NCBI GenBank assembly: GCA_963575745.1
Contig: CAUYUJ010020166.1
Span: 82,211-117,439, forward strand
Reading direction: 5' to 3'
Source: Prorocentrum cordatum
Taxonomy: Eukaryota > Sar > Dinophyceae > Prorocentrales > Prorocentraceae
DNA length: 35,229 nucleotides
In this document: piece by piece, positions 8,681 through 18,097 of the stretch
Numbering within the stretch: position 1 is the first letter of the stretch
How the letters are laid out: the number at the start of each line of letters is the position of its first letter
Program-made: the position numbers and the translations under genes
Notes under the pieces: generated by a model
Told to the model about the DNA's origin: nothing
Seen by the model: only the letters and a program-made list of their open reading frames with translations
The model's database searches: none

Positions 8681-9202
8681 GTGGGCGCCGCCGTGGACGC
8701 CGCCGCCCGCACGCTGGGCGTCTGCCCGCTCGAGCGCTTGAGGTCGAGGCGGAGCCCCGTAGGCCAGCGCTCGCGCCGCACGGCGGTCCTGCTCAGGTGA
8801 AGCAGAAACCGCGCCGCGCGGCCAGGCGGAGGGCCAGAGCCTCCGCCACACGTACGGGCCCAGCAGCCCGAGGCAGCAGCCCGCGCAGGCGCTGCAGGCG
8901 GCCGTCACCCAGAGGAGGGCGGCGACCGTGCTGAGCAGCCAGGGAGAGACCCCGCCGCTCAGGTCCACCGCCAGCCCGAGGCAGACGGTGGGGCAGGTGG
9001 AACCCGCCGAAGGGAGAGGGCAGGAGGCCCCCTCACCCTCGGACGAGTCCGCCTGCTGGATGGACCAGGCAGGCGATGGAGGCCCCTGGTCCTGAAGCAC
9101 AGAGAGGGGGGCAGCCACGAGCCGCTCGTAGAGCGCGGCCCGCAGCCCCCTGAACAAAATCTCCCCAGCGCCCTGGAGAGCCGCTTGTGCGACCGCCTGC
9201 AT
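8678..9202 (-). CDS. Small ORF with one transmembrane segment, upstream of and overlapping gag
   Basis: The frame is open from an upstream stop at 9274-9272; the first ATG is 9202, giving 174 aa. Residues about 87-119 (SPWLLSTVAALLWVTAACSA, then CAGCCLGLLGPYVW) form a strongly hydrophobic, Cys-rich segment followed by basic residues, which suggests a single membrane span with an Arg-rich cytosolic tail. The stop overlaps the gag start as TGATG, the classic arrangement for termination-reinitiation, so it looks like the first cistron of the element's transcript. I do not recognise a family. It could instead be a fortuitous open frame in GC-rich DNA; the precise stop/start overlap and hydrophobic core argue against that. 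Confidence 0.5.
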   Translation of the reverse strand: MQAVAQAALQGAGEILFRGLRAALYERLVAAPLSVLQDQGPPSPAWSIQQADSSEGEGASCPLPSAGSTCPTVCLGLAVDLSGGVSPWLLSTVAALLWVTAACSACAGCCLGLLGPYVWRRLWPSAWPRGAVSASPEQDRRAARALAYGAPPRPQALERADAQRAGGGVHGGAH

Positions 9203-9248
9203 AAGGCGCCCGCACGCGCGGCCGACGGGGGGCACTTGGGCAGAGAAG

Positions 9249-9456
9249 CTGCGGAGACAGCAGGAGCTTGCTCACAGAGAATAGAAGGAGGAGGAGGAGG
9301 AGGAGGAGGAGGAGGAGGAGGAGGAGGAGGAGGAGGAGGAGGAGGAGGGGAGAGGAGGAGGAGGAGGAGGAGGAGGAGGAGGAGGAGGAGGAGGAGGAGG
9401 AGGAGGGAGGAGCGGAGGAGGAGGAGGAGGAGGAGGAGGAGGAGGAGGAGGAGGAG
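9249..9456 (-). promoter_or_regulatory. Candidate trans-splice acceptor (pyrimidine tract plus CAG) upstream of the membrane ORF
   Basis: On the minus strand a TCC-repeat pyrimidine tract (9456-9286) is followed by CTGTCTCCGCAG, with AG at 9250-9249, 47 bases before the ATG at 9202. Dinoflagellate mRNAs receive a spliced leader at AG acceptors, so this is a plausible leader addition site. No SL sequence is present here; the idea is inference. Confidence 0.25.
9286..9456 (+). repeat. (GGA)n microsatellite
   Basis: About 170 bases of almost pure GGA, with short interruptions at about 9350 and 9410. On the coding strand of the adjacent retroelement it is a pyrimidine tract directly 5' of the first ORF. 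Long Glu/Gly/Pro/Ser/Leu homopolymer frames here are repeat artefacts. Confidence 0.95.
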
Positions 9457-9689
9457 ACACGACACTGGCCAGTAGGGGAAGGGCGGACGAGGGAAGGACG
9501 ATCCAGGAAGAAAAGAGCGAGAAGCAGCAGCAATGGAGGAGGGACATGCCGCTGCCCTTCAAAGAGGGCTATCCTGACATCGCAAGGGCGAGGCCAGCCA
9601 CAGAGGGGACGGGACTCATCACATCATCTCTCTCCCACCACGGCAGTCTCTGCGCACCACCTGCCGCAATCGAGCCTCGGCGTGCTTCC

Positions 9690-12000
9690 GCAGCCGGGCT
9701 GAGGTCTCGAAGTGTGCTCCAGATCGTGGTGGGCTTCACTGTAGATGTCGAGGGCTAGAACAGCGGAGGCAAGCGCCTCAGGAGCCATGGGAAGAGGACG
9801 CCGCACGCGCACGCGGTCTTGCCATCCGCCGTGCTGGAAGACTTTGGGCAGAAGGGGGAAGAGGAGGCGAAGAGTGTCAAAAGTAGGGCAAAGACCCACG
9901 TGCCTAAGACATTCGCCTCGGGGGGGCATGGCACGCGCGGCAGCACCGCGCCAACCCACATCGACCTGACGTGCACCACGCATGGCACAGCGTGCGGAGG
10001 ACGGAGGGGAGGACGCACAGAGGGAGGAGGGGAGAAAACCCGGTAAATGATCGTGGTGAGGCAATTCTCCCGATCCTCAGTGAGATCAGGGTCGCACTTC
10101 CGAGCACGTTGAACAATCATTGGGTTGCACGAGTAGCTGGAAGAATCAATCAAAAAGGCCTCAACCTTTTTCTGGCGGTGGGAGGAGGGAGGAGGGAGGC
10201 CAGGCAGAAAATTAAGAGCATGCCAGTGTTCGAGCATATGTCGAACATGCGACTCCCTTCATAGGTGCTGGAATTTCCAAGCAATGGCACAATCGTCAGA
10301 GGAGGCAAAATCTTCGAGGAGGGACTTGATATTAAATAATGCTTTAGAATGCTCGGCAGCACGGAACAAAGCAGCACGCTCAGCGTGCTCTAGGCACCTA
10401 GCTTTGAGGGGAAGGCCAAGAAAGCGCAGGGAACAAAAGAAGAGAGAAGGGAGGGCGAAACGAGGGGCAGAAATCACAACCTGTAACATTTCACGCTCAA
10501 TCCGAAGCGCCTGCGGGGTTGGGGTGGTGAGCTGGGCAACGTATGAGAGCGTACTGCACGCGAAAACGTTATAGTGACTAAGGGACTTCTGAAGCCCAAG
10601 CCCAACACTCCGAACAAAGTGGCTCTTCGCCTGATATTTTACAAGCGGCTCAGCCCGCGCAGAACACCGGCACCCGTGTCCAAGGCGAACACCAAAACAT
10701 TTCCCACAACGGCTAACTTGAACGGCAAGGTCCGGGAAGCCGGCTTCGGCCGTGGCGCACAGGAACTCTGAGGCCGAGAGGGGCCCAAATAGTACTAGGA
10801 CCGTTTCCGCAGAGTTGGGCTCTACACCCATTGCAGCACCAGCCACCCGCCAGATGCGCAGAGAGATGGACAAGCTGAGCACGACGTCTCCCGATGCTAC
10901 AGTCATCGGCCTGACCCTAAGGAACGATAGATAAGGAACGGAAGGCCATTTTTTGTCCCAAGGGATAACGCACAAGGAACGATACATAACGACTAACGCA
11001 TCAGGAACTGCAAAGAACGCATGTACAACCTAAGGAACGACCGAGCCCCTTCTGAAAAGCAAGTGCTCCTCACTCAAGCCGCCCACTGTAGTCCCACGTC
11101 GTCCGCGACGGCTCTGGGGGAGGAGCCGTCGGGTGGCAGGCGCGCGGCGGCGTGCATCCGCACGGCGGGGCCGAAGAGCACAGGGCGAGCAGGCTCCCGG
11201 AGAGGGGGGGGCACCCCTGTTTGAGGCCTTCCTGCGAGAAGAAGCCCACTCCGTAGACGCCCCGGTGATGGATCTCAACCCGCACATCCTGACACATTTG
11301 TTTTTTCCTTTGACTGTGCAGGCTGCGCAATCCATCGGGGCAGTGCCCTGCTTGCGCCGTGCCGCAAGGGATCGTGCCACCCAAACTAGTGCAGATCGGC
11401 TCCAGCCTCGCTGGGGGAACGTGCCCCGACGAGGGTGCCTGAAAAAACCTGCAAGCAAGTAGAGTGGCTTGCAAGCAATATGTCAGTGCATACCCGCGTG
11501 GGCCCCAAGCAGCGGGTGCAACACATCCTGATACAATGCCCGGATGGCCTCAACCGCGTTGCCCGGGATCGCCATGGCGGGAAGGATCCAGAACAGGAAA
11601 GAACAACGTGAAGTAGAGAAGGAAGAACAGCGCGTGCGTCAAAGAACGCGAGCCCAAACGGAATCATGTAGTGCTGGACCATCCGGTGCATGCACTTGCC
11701 CTCTAACTCGATAGTACGTTTGAGCATGTTGCGATTCGGGGACGACACCATCTTGAGCGAGGTTGCACGTAACGGTGCAAACGTACGACATCGGCTTGTT
11801 CATGCACAGGGCGACGGCCTTGTTGCATGTGTTCGAATGGGTTAGTGGCCGTGTTTTCACCGTTGTCCGCTGGACAATCGTGCAACCCTTCGAGCCCACA
11901 CCTTCAGGAGCATCAAGGCCATCTGCTCTCAGAGCTCTTTATGCTGTGTACTGCGCCATCTTGGACACAGGGAGAGCGCCTGAGCGGTTCAATTGGGGGA
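9690..12000 (-). pseudogene. Frameshifted LINE reverse-transcriptase fragment
   Basis: Pieces in several minus frames line up as one LINE ORF2. From about 12000: FNRSGALPVSKMAQ; motif 2 TRPLTHSNTCNKAVALCMN; NRNMLKRTIELEGKCMHRM; motif A LAFFDARAVLPSLLHVVL; then after a frameshift LFWILPAMAIPGNAVEAIRA; motif B GLKQGCPPLSGSLLALC; in another frame the motif C core AVADDVG (about 11100), soon followed by a stop. A long in-frame piece (10987-10259) carries NSAETVLVLFG, the motif-E-like KCFGVRLGHG and STLSYVAQ, matching LSYVAQ in the intact LINE nearby. The distal part (LRHVGLCP, LALDIYSEAHHDL; about 9930-9710) resembles the C-terminus of such elements. At least three frameshifts and several stops make it inactive. 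The 5' part with the endonuclease is absent, the usual 5' truncation. Confidence 0.7.
10919..11040 (-). repeat. TCGTTCCTT-containing insert within the LINE fragment
   Basis: AAGGAACGA-like 9-mers occur at about 10918, 10933, 10972 and 11031 (plus sense). They lie between motif C and the motif-D region, which are about 285 bases apart instead of the 120-130 expected for a LINE. About 150 bases therefore look inserted or expanded. Confidence 0.4.
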
Positions 12001-12005
12001 GGGCA

Positions 12006-12046
12006 GAGGAGGAGGATGAGGAGGAGGAGGAGGAGGAAAGGGCCGG
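12006..12046 (+). repeat. (GGA)n microsatellite
   Basis: A short GGA tract at the 5' edge of the LINE fragment. Confidence 0.9.
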
Positions 12047-12187
12047 AAGCAGCAGGAGGGGGGGGAGATGGAGGGAGAGGGGGAGGGGGGAGAGGGGGCC
12101 ACGCCCCTTCGCCCTCGGCCTCCTTTGACCCGTCATCGTCCGCCGCCCTCGCGGGGCAGCCTCTTCCTCGCCCTCGCGTCTCGCATT
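12047..12187. other. GC-rich spacer, no gene seen
   Basis: G-rich purine DNA followed by a short GC-rich unique segment. I see no domain in any frame. Confidence 0.5.
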
Positions 12188-12289
12188 CTCCTCCTCCTCC
12201 TCCTCCTCCTCCTCCTCCTGAGCGTCCCTATCCGTCGTCCTCGCCTTCCTCCTCCTCCTCCTCCTCCTCGTCGTCGTCCTCCTCCTCCC
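12188..12289 (+). repeat. (CTC)n microsatellite
   Basis: CTC tracts with a short unique interruption (TGAGCGTCCCTATCCGTCG). Confidence 0.9.
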
Positions 12290-12292
12290 ATG

Positions 12293-12332
12293 ACGACTAC
12301 AACAACAACAACTACTACTACTACTACTACTG

Positions 12333-12390
<58 letters not shown>

Positions 12391-12493
12391 GACAACCACT
12401 ACTACTACTACTACCACCACCACCACCACCACCGCAACCACCACCACCACGACCACTATCACTACTACTACTATGACTACTACGACTACTACG

Positions 12494-12529
<36 letters not shown>

Positions 12530-12558
12530 GCTGCTGCTACTACTACTACTGCTACGAT

Positions 12559-12627
<69 letters not shown>

Positions 12628-12629
12628 TA
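12293..12629 (+). repeat. (ACT)n microsatellite running into the assembly gap
   Basis: ACT/ACC trinucleotides for more than 330 bases, up to the N-run. On the minus strand this is (TAG)n, directly beyond the 3' side of the LINE. It could be that element's 3' tail, since several LINE groups end in short tandem repeats, or an independent locus. Confidence 0.9.
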
Positions 12630-12729
12630 NNNNNNNNNNNNNNNNNNNNNNNNNNNNNNNNNNNNNNNNNNNNNNNNNNNNNNNNNNNNNNNNNNNNNNN
12701 NNNNNNNNNNNNNNNNNNNNNNNNNNNNN
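12630..12729. other. Assembly gap, 100 N
   Basis: Exactly 100 N, the customary filler for a scaffold gap of unknown size. Any translation through it is meaningless. The 3' end of LINE ORF2 is lost here. Confidence 0.99.
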
Positions 12730-15700
12730 ATGAGGACTGCGAAGGCGACGAGCTCGACGAAATGGCAATCGAGATCGAACTGGTCCACCTCTGGATCTGA
12801 GAAGGAAATACCTGCTCACGCGACTCAATATCCTCCGGGTCGGTAGCGATCTCAGTAGGGGGCGTCGACGGCGAGGGGACAGCAGGAGTGAGGCCACCGA
12901 CAGGCGACGGCGGCTGTGGCGACGCAGATCGGCTAGACGAGACAGAGACAGGCGGGGTCAGCCTCGGCGAGCGACACGAAGATGAACTCGTAGAGGAAGC
13001 CGAGGAGGACGAAGGCGAGGGACACGTACGGCGCGGGCGAAGCCGCAAGCGATCACGGGCCGAGATCCCAACTGGGCGAGCCAACGCCGCCGAGCGCACC
13101 CCAGCCAGGGCACATGAGAAGGCGGACTCGTCCGAAAGCGGCCATCCCTCCACACACTTGGCTGCGTTGTAGGCGGCGCACGCGACTGCGAGGAAGTGAA
13201 AGGCGGGCAGATTCGGCTCAAGCAGCCCCCATCGATGAAGCACAGGCAGAGGTAGAGGGCGAGCCAGGGCACGACGAAGAGCGCGGTGAAAGGGGCGGCA
13301 ACGGGCGTAATGTCGAAGAGCGTCGGGGCAGCCAGGGCACCCGAAGGCACAGCGACGCTTGCCAAGGGGGTGCAGGATGCGGTACGACGTCATCCAGCCG
13401 CCAGCCCAGGTACGAAGCGCAGCCCAGGCCCAGGAGCAGGGGCAGGACGCCAACGTGCTCGCGATTGAGTCCCACGGGAGGGAGGTGACCAGGGAGGCGT
13501 GCCGTGGGAGCAGCTTGGCAAGGCGCGTCTGGAGCAGGGACACCAGCGGCGAGACGGCGGGGCCAAGAGCACGCAGAGCAGCATGAGCAGCACGCTGAGG
13601 GCGAGGACGATGGGCTGTATCCTCGGCCAGCGCGGCACGCGCCGCGGCCGCAGCCACAGCAGGCCAGTCTGGAGACCAGCACGGTGACGGTGAGCCAGTG
13701 CGGGTACCAGCAGCAGCCCGCTGGAGGATCTCCACGAACGCCTCCGAGCGCCAGAAGTGCGGGTAGCATCTGCCAGAGCCAAGCATCTCCAGGGTGCACC
13801 AATCAGGATGAGTAGCCACATGATGTCGGAGCCGATTGTGGATGTCGTAGTACTGCGGGAACGTATGAAGAGCTGCACGGGCAAGCGCCGCACATCCCAT
13901 GAAGGCCCAGCGCGTGATGCGAGGACCTCCCCAGGCGTGAAGTAGGGACCAGCAGGAAAGCGGGAACGTGCCCAAGGCTACCCGGAAGACCTGCGCCAAG
14001 ATCATGAGCTCCAGGCGAAGAACAACCAGCGGCATGTGGCAGAACTGGGCGACATATGATAATGTCGGGACCGCACGTGTGCAATAGAGTATGGCCGATA
14101 GACTGGGCGGGGTTGTCCCACGGCCAATAGCTTGAGCCCGATGCTGTATCTTGGCCAACGGAGCACGCCATTGCCGTTCAACGGTCACAGAGGGACCAAG
14201 CCAGAGCCCCAGATATTGCAGCTCCTCCACGACGCCAAAGGAGGCCCACTCGGTGACCCATAGACGAAGTTGTTCGGCCACAGCAGCAGCCAGCTCCTCA
14301 GAGAAGACGCCCGAGAGGGGGACCAGGAGGCACTTGGAGAGCTTCAGGGAGAGGTTAGCAAACGATTCCGCCAAGACCATCACCCGATGTACAGGGACGA
14401 GGTCCGCCACAGACCGAGTCGCACCACCAATATCGTCAGCGCAGGCCCGAACTATCCCACGACCAGAGGGCTCCAGGGAGAACACAAGGTCCTTGAGGAA
14501 GGCAGAGGTAGCGAGGGCGAAGAGAGAGCCCGAGAGCGCACAACCCTGTATAATCCCACTGCGAATCCAGAATATCGGCACAAATTCCCCATTCACCGAG
14601 GCCACGCCCTGAATGGCCGCATAGAGAAACGAAACGAAAGCCAAGAAGGATTCAGGGAGCCCCAGTACCTGAAGAACAAATGCCATAAACTCTTGGTTGA
14701 GTGAGGGGAACGCCTGGCCGAAATCGAGCGAGAAGAGAAGCGGGGTGTCGGGCGACCCAGGGGGGCCCACTGAAAGCTCGCGAGCGTGTGCATCCAGCTC
14801 CAGAATGTTGACTCCGAAGTTGCGACCACCGACGAACCCTCGTTGGCAAGGCGGAACGATATGATGGATGAGGGGTTGGAGAGCACGATTCATGACGGAT
14901 GACAGCAACTTGACGTCTGTGTTCCGCAAGCCAAGGACGCGAACCTTGTCGGGCGAGCGAGTACATTCCCCATCACGCAACTCAACGTCTGTGACGAGCT
15001 TCGGGAGAAAAGCCTGGATAGTGATGGAGGAGCAATCGAAGAGAGCCTGACCATCGCCAATCCAATCGAGGGCATCCATCAACACATGAAGACCAAAAGG
15101 TAACGCTTCCCAAGAGGCGTAGGGTAGACCGTCAATGCCAGGGGCGGAGTCCTGGGCCGCACGGAGGGCCCGTCGAAGCTGTGCCAAGTTCGGGGGCGGG
15201 AGATCGATGGTGTTCACGGGGTCGAGCCAGGAGGGGATATAAGCCCGAGCCGCATCGATATCCCAAGACTTCCGCGAAAAGACAGGTTTCCAGTAGGACG
15301 CCAGGGCCTCCACGCGCTCGACGGGGTCAGAAACCAGACAGTCATCCGAAACCCGTATCGACGACAAAGCCAAAGAGCGAGAGAATGGTGACCAGAGCCT
15401 CGCCTTCCTCTCCAACGCGCGCAACTGAAGACGGGTGGCCCGAACAGAAGGTTGGCGAGAAAGTTGGGATTCCAGAGCACGCCGACGCACCTCCGCAGCT
15501 TGCCGTTGGATGGATGATGCCCATTCTGAGAAAGACGAGGGGTGGATGAGTGCAACCTCGGAGGAGCGGACGGTGATGTGATCACGGACACGAGGGTGAG
15601 ATTCCAGCATCCGAAGGGCCAGCTTGACGTCTTGCCTCCAGACCACGCGTGCAATCATTCGTGCCACCTGCAACAAAGTGTCGAGACTGTCGGGATTGTC

Positions 15701-16741
15701 AATAAAGAGTGAGTCGCGCACCTCTGACGCAGCAATGCGCATGAGATGTTTGTAATGCTCTAGCTTGAACGGTGGCGACATGCTATCCCACGAGGAAGAG
15801 GCCACCAAACCACGTAGACGTCGGACAAAGCGAGGGTCGCGACAGAGACTGCGTGGGATAGGGCGAGCAGCAGGCTGACGAGCGGAGCGGGACGCAAGAG
15901 AGACGATGACCGCAGTGTGATCCGAGATTTTCGCATCCGAGAGCGCCGCCGCCGACCCCATCGTGGCGGAAGTGAGATTCAACTGGCACACCTGCCAGCC
16001 CTGCAAGGAGAGAAAGACGCGGTCTATGATGCTGGCCTTGCCCGCCGCCCGCTCGTAGTGGGTCGGCTCGCTGCCCTGAATCTCCAGCATGTCATCGAAG
16101 ATGGGCCTCCAGGCAGGTGCGGCAGCGTGGTGCCGACGGCCACCACGACGAGACGCCGCGACCGGTGCCAGCAGGGACATGGCGGACTCCTCCGATATGT
16201 TGAAGTCCCCATTCAGAATCACCAGGACACGCTGTGGATCGGCACGAGCCTCAGCGAGAGCAGTACGAATAGCATCACGCACTCTTGTGATGGCAGAGGC
16301 CCCCAGCTCGTGGTTGTGGACATTGAAGAGGTAGACGCAGGCACGAGCGGCGCGCAGGGTAACCATCAGCACACGCCCAGGAATCAGAGGACGGGACTCC
16401 ACCTGCACAGGGTCCTCAGGAAGATGCGCGAGAGGAGGGATCAGGACTGCGACGCCACCACGCGCACGGTCAGCAGGTTCGGACCCACAGAAACTCGAAA
16501 GGACGGTGGATCGCGGGCACACCCGATGCACGAAGTGTTCCAGCTGGAGGGCGTCTTGGTGCACCTCCTGCAGAGAGACGATGGACTTGTCGAGGCCGAG
16601 CTTGGAGAGGTAGTTAAGCTTGATGGCTGCCTTGGCCCCAGCAGCCTGAAGGAGGGCCCTGCAGTTCCAAGAAACCACTCGCAAGGCAGTGGCCGAACCC
16701 GAGGAACAGGACCGCGAAGATGAAAAGAGGGACAGCGCGTC
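12730..16741 (-). CDS. LINE ORF2: APE endonuclease, reverse transcriptase, zinc knuckle (3' end lost in gap)
   Basis: Numbering starts at the GAC codon after the ORF1 stop. Endonuclease: VSWNCRALL (W25), SLQEVH (about 58), RGGVAVL, LFNVHNH, LNGDFNIS (about 176), IIDRVFLS, ISDHTAVI (about 272). These are the metal, catalytic and SDH residues of APE-type nucleases. RT: DSAPGIDGLPYASW, RVLGLRNTDVKLLSSVMNRA, CQRGFVGGRNFGVN, motif A SLDFGQAFPS (D673), motif B GIIQGCALSGSLF, motif C RACADDIGG (D769/D770), KCLLVPL, motif E YLGLWLG. C-terminal knuckle CPGCPDALRHYARC (about 1140). The tail is Ser-rich and still open at the gap, at least 1337 codons. It nicks DNA and primes reverse transcription in the nucleus. 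There is no ATG in this frame between the ORF1 stop and W25. Confidence 0.85.
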
Positions 16742-16745
16742 AAAG
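16739..16745 (-). promoter_or_regulatory. Putative +1 programmed frameshift site CTT TGA C at the ORF1 stop
   Basis: ORF1 ends TGG TGT CTT TGA, followed by C. Skipping the T at 16742 after CTT puts the ribosome on GAC GCG CTG, the ORF2 frame. CTT TGA C is the same heptamer as the +1 recoding site of bacterial prfB, and CUU is also the slippery codon of the Ty1 +1 site. The minus strand has no ATG in any frame between the stop and the WNC motif. The sequence and frames are seen; function is inference. Confidence 0.5.
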
Positions 16746-18071
16746 ACACCACACGGGCTCGTCCGCCGAGACCGTGAGGAAAGAGGTGAGCTGCATGGCG
16801 CGAGCCTTGGTGATGTCGTGGCGCTCCAGCTTGGCGACGTCCCAGCGCAGAGTAGGAGGAGCATCCCCAGCCTCCACTTCAACCTTGAGGATCTTGTCCC
16901 AGCCGATGGAGAGGAAACCGCGGTCCCGATCAGTGAAGAAGCGTAGGGCCGAGAACTCGGCGGCGAAGGCAGCGCGGCACTTCCTGAGGACGTACTCCAT
17001 CTTGACCTGCTTCGGGGACTTGTCGGGGCCCATGTGGACACGTGTGCGCTCGGACAGGCCGGGGAGATCGGCGAAGAAGGCCTTCCATCCGTTCTCATCT
17101 TTGAGGGCTGAGAGGGCGCGTAGGACTTTTCTAGATGCTGGTTGCACCATCCCTTTGAAGTGAACCGCGAAGCGTTTGCACGGGAGGGTACCCTTGGAGA
17201 CAATCTCGTACTCGCTGGAGTCGAAGCCCGTCTCCGAGAGGAAGTTCTGAATGCAGGCGGACATGGCCTCGAGCGAAGTTGCGCGCTGGGCCACTGCGAT
17301 GAGGAGGGTGGAGTCGGCGTCCCTGTCGAAGCCAGCGGGGACCTGTGGCGGGGCCTGGGGGCGTTGTTCAGCGACGGCAAGATGGCGGCGTAGCTCAGCC
17401 AATTCAGCACGAAGAGCAGAGAGCTGGTCTTCGTGATCACCCAGTCGCCGTTCACATACGTCGATCTGCTTCTTGTGCTCATCGATCTGCGACTGGAGCC
17501 TGCGAGCCAGGGCGTCGACTTGAGGACGAACCACACTCTGAACCTGCTGGTCGATGGATGCGGTCTGACCAGAGACCTGCTCCCGAAGTTTGTCGATGGA
17601 TCCCAGCAGCACCGAGTGGTTCTCAGCAACGGTGGCCCTGACGGACTCGGAGACGGATGAAGTGAGAGCGGCCCGCATGGAGTCGAACTCATCACGGCAC
17701 AGCTGGCGGAGGTAGTCGTCGGATGACCAGGCGTCGTTACCGTCAGCTGCATCAGCAGCAGCGTGCTCATGAGCAGCGCGTTTGCGAGGAGGAGGCAAGG
17801 CGCCCTTGCCGCCATTCCCACGGCCAGCGCCCGTCTCCTGCGAGGGGAAGGTCGCCACGAGATCGAACTGCTCGACCAGCGACGCGGGGACCTCCTCGCC
17901 GTGGGCATCATCGGCCATACCGCGGAAGCGAGAGGCAACTGGAAACTGCGGTGTGGGGGCCCAGCTCCCACGGTAGAGGCACACGAGAAAGACTGCCAGG
18001 CACAAGGGCCTTGCTCGCCGCGGGCCAGCGGTGTCCGTGGGTGCCAATGCGGGCTCGGCCCGCAGCAGCAT
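16740..18071 (-). CDS. LINE ORF1: coiled-coil RNA-binding protein, L1-ORF1p-like
   Basis: 443 aa from ATG 18071, only four bases after the SL. A second ATG at 17918 (residue 52, MADDAHGEEVPASLVEQFD) may be the real start, because residues 1-51 include an uncharacteristic hydrophobic run (PLCLAVFLVCLY). Basic NLS-like PPPRKRAAHEH at about 93-103. Long heptad-rich coiled coil about 150-235 (ALARRLQSQIDEHKKQI, LSALRAELAELRRHL). An RRM-like fold about 253-330 (STLLIAVAQR, RFAVHFKG) and a C-terminal basic domain about 350-425 (VLRKCRAAFAAEF, GFLSIGWDKILKVEVE) follow. The layout coiled coil - RRM - CTD matches LINE-1 ORF1p, a trimeric RNA chaperone of the retrotransposition particle. The stop lies in a CTT TGA C context that probably feeds ORF2. 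Confidence 0.75.
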   Translation of the reverse strand: MLLRAEPALAPTDTAGPRRARPLCLAVFLVCLYRGSWAPTPQFPVASRFRGMADDAHGEEVPASLVEQFDLVATFPSQETGAGRGNGGKGALPPPRKRAAHEHAAADAADGNDAWSSDDYLRQLCRDEFDSMRAALTSSVSESVRATVAENHSVLLGSIDKLREQVSGQTASIDQQVQSVVRPQVDALARRLQSQIDEHKKQIDVCERRLGDHEDQLSALRAELAELRRHLAVAEQRPQAPPQVPAGFDRDADSTLLIAVAQRATSLEAMSACIQNFLSETGFDSSEYEIVSKGTLPCKRFAVHFKGMVQPASRKVLRALSALKDENGWKAFFADLPGLSERTRVHMGPDKSPKQVKMEYVLRKCRAAFAAEFSALRFFTDRDRGFLSIGWDKILKVEVEAGDAPPTLRWDVAKLERHDITKARAMQLTSFLTVSADEPVWCL

Positions 18072-18075
18072 GGGA

Positions 18076-18097
18076 CTTGAGCCAAAATGGCTACGGA
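18076..18097 (-). other. Relict dinoflagellate spliced leader (exact 22 nt)
   Basis: The minus strand reads TCCGTAGCCATTTTGGC then TCAAG. This matches the known dinoflagellate SL exon (D CCGTAGCC ATTTTGGC TCAAG) at every base, with D = T. It ends four bases before the ORF1 ATG. A genomic SL joined to an ORF is the mark of a reverse-transcribed, trans-spliced mRNA. It fixes the 5' end of the LINE copy and identifies the organism group. Confidence 0.95.

Larger units (their letters stand above)
1..9271 (-). mobile_element. Three-ORF retroelement with RT, RNase H and probable tyrosine recombinase (DIRS-like), truncated by window edge
   Basis: Reading right to left on the minus strand, three ORFs follow each other with almost no spacing: a membrane-segment ORF, a gag-like ORF and a pol-like ORF. 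The whole stretch of about 9.2 kb has no disabling stop or frameshift in the coding frames, so the copy looks recent or under selection. RT, then RNase H, then a recombinase-like N-terminal domain is the order known for tyrosine-recombinase (DIRS-type) retroelements. LTR-type integrase motifs and an APE endonuclease were not seen. The 3' end and any terminal or internal complementary repeats lie outside the window. The 5' boundary is not defined; a (TCC)n tract precedes the first ORF. The family assignment is inference; the domain motifs are read directly. Confidence 0.7.
12730..18097 (-). mobile_element. Nearly full-length LINE (non-LTR retrotransposon) starting with a spliced leader
   Basis: The element runs right to left. 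It opens with the exact dinoflagellate SL (18097-18076), then ORF1 (18071-16740) and ORF2 (from 16741, +1 frame, open to the gap at 12729). APE-type endonuclease, RT and a C-terminal zinc knuckle are all present with catalytic residues and no internal stops, so both proteins could be functional. The 5' end is complete as an mRNA copy. The 3' UTR and tail fall in or beyond the gap, possibly the (TAG)n tract. The 5' flank is a (TCC)n microsatellite, so target-site duplications cannot be judged. The order EN, RT, no RNase H, with a two-ORF layout recalls L1/Tx1-like LINEs; I cannot place the clade. Confidence 0.85.

Noticed and set aside
12068-12897. Poly-Thr, poly-Tyr and poly-Val proteins over the ACT array and gap
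   Set aside because: Pure microsatellite translation, partly through N.
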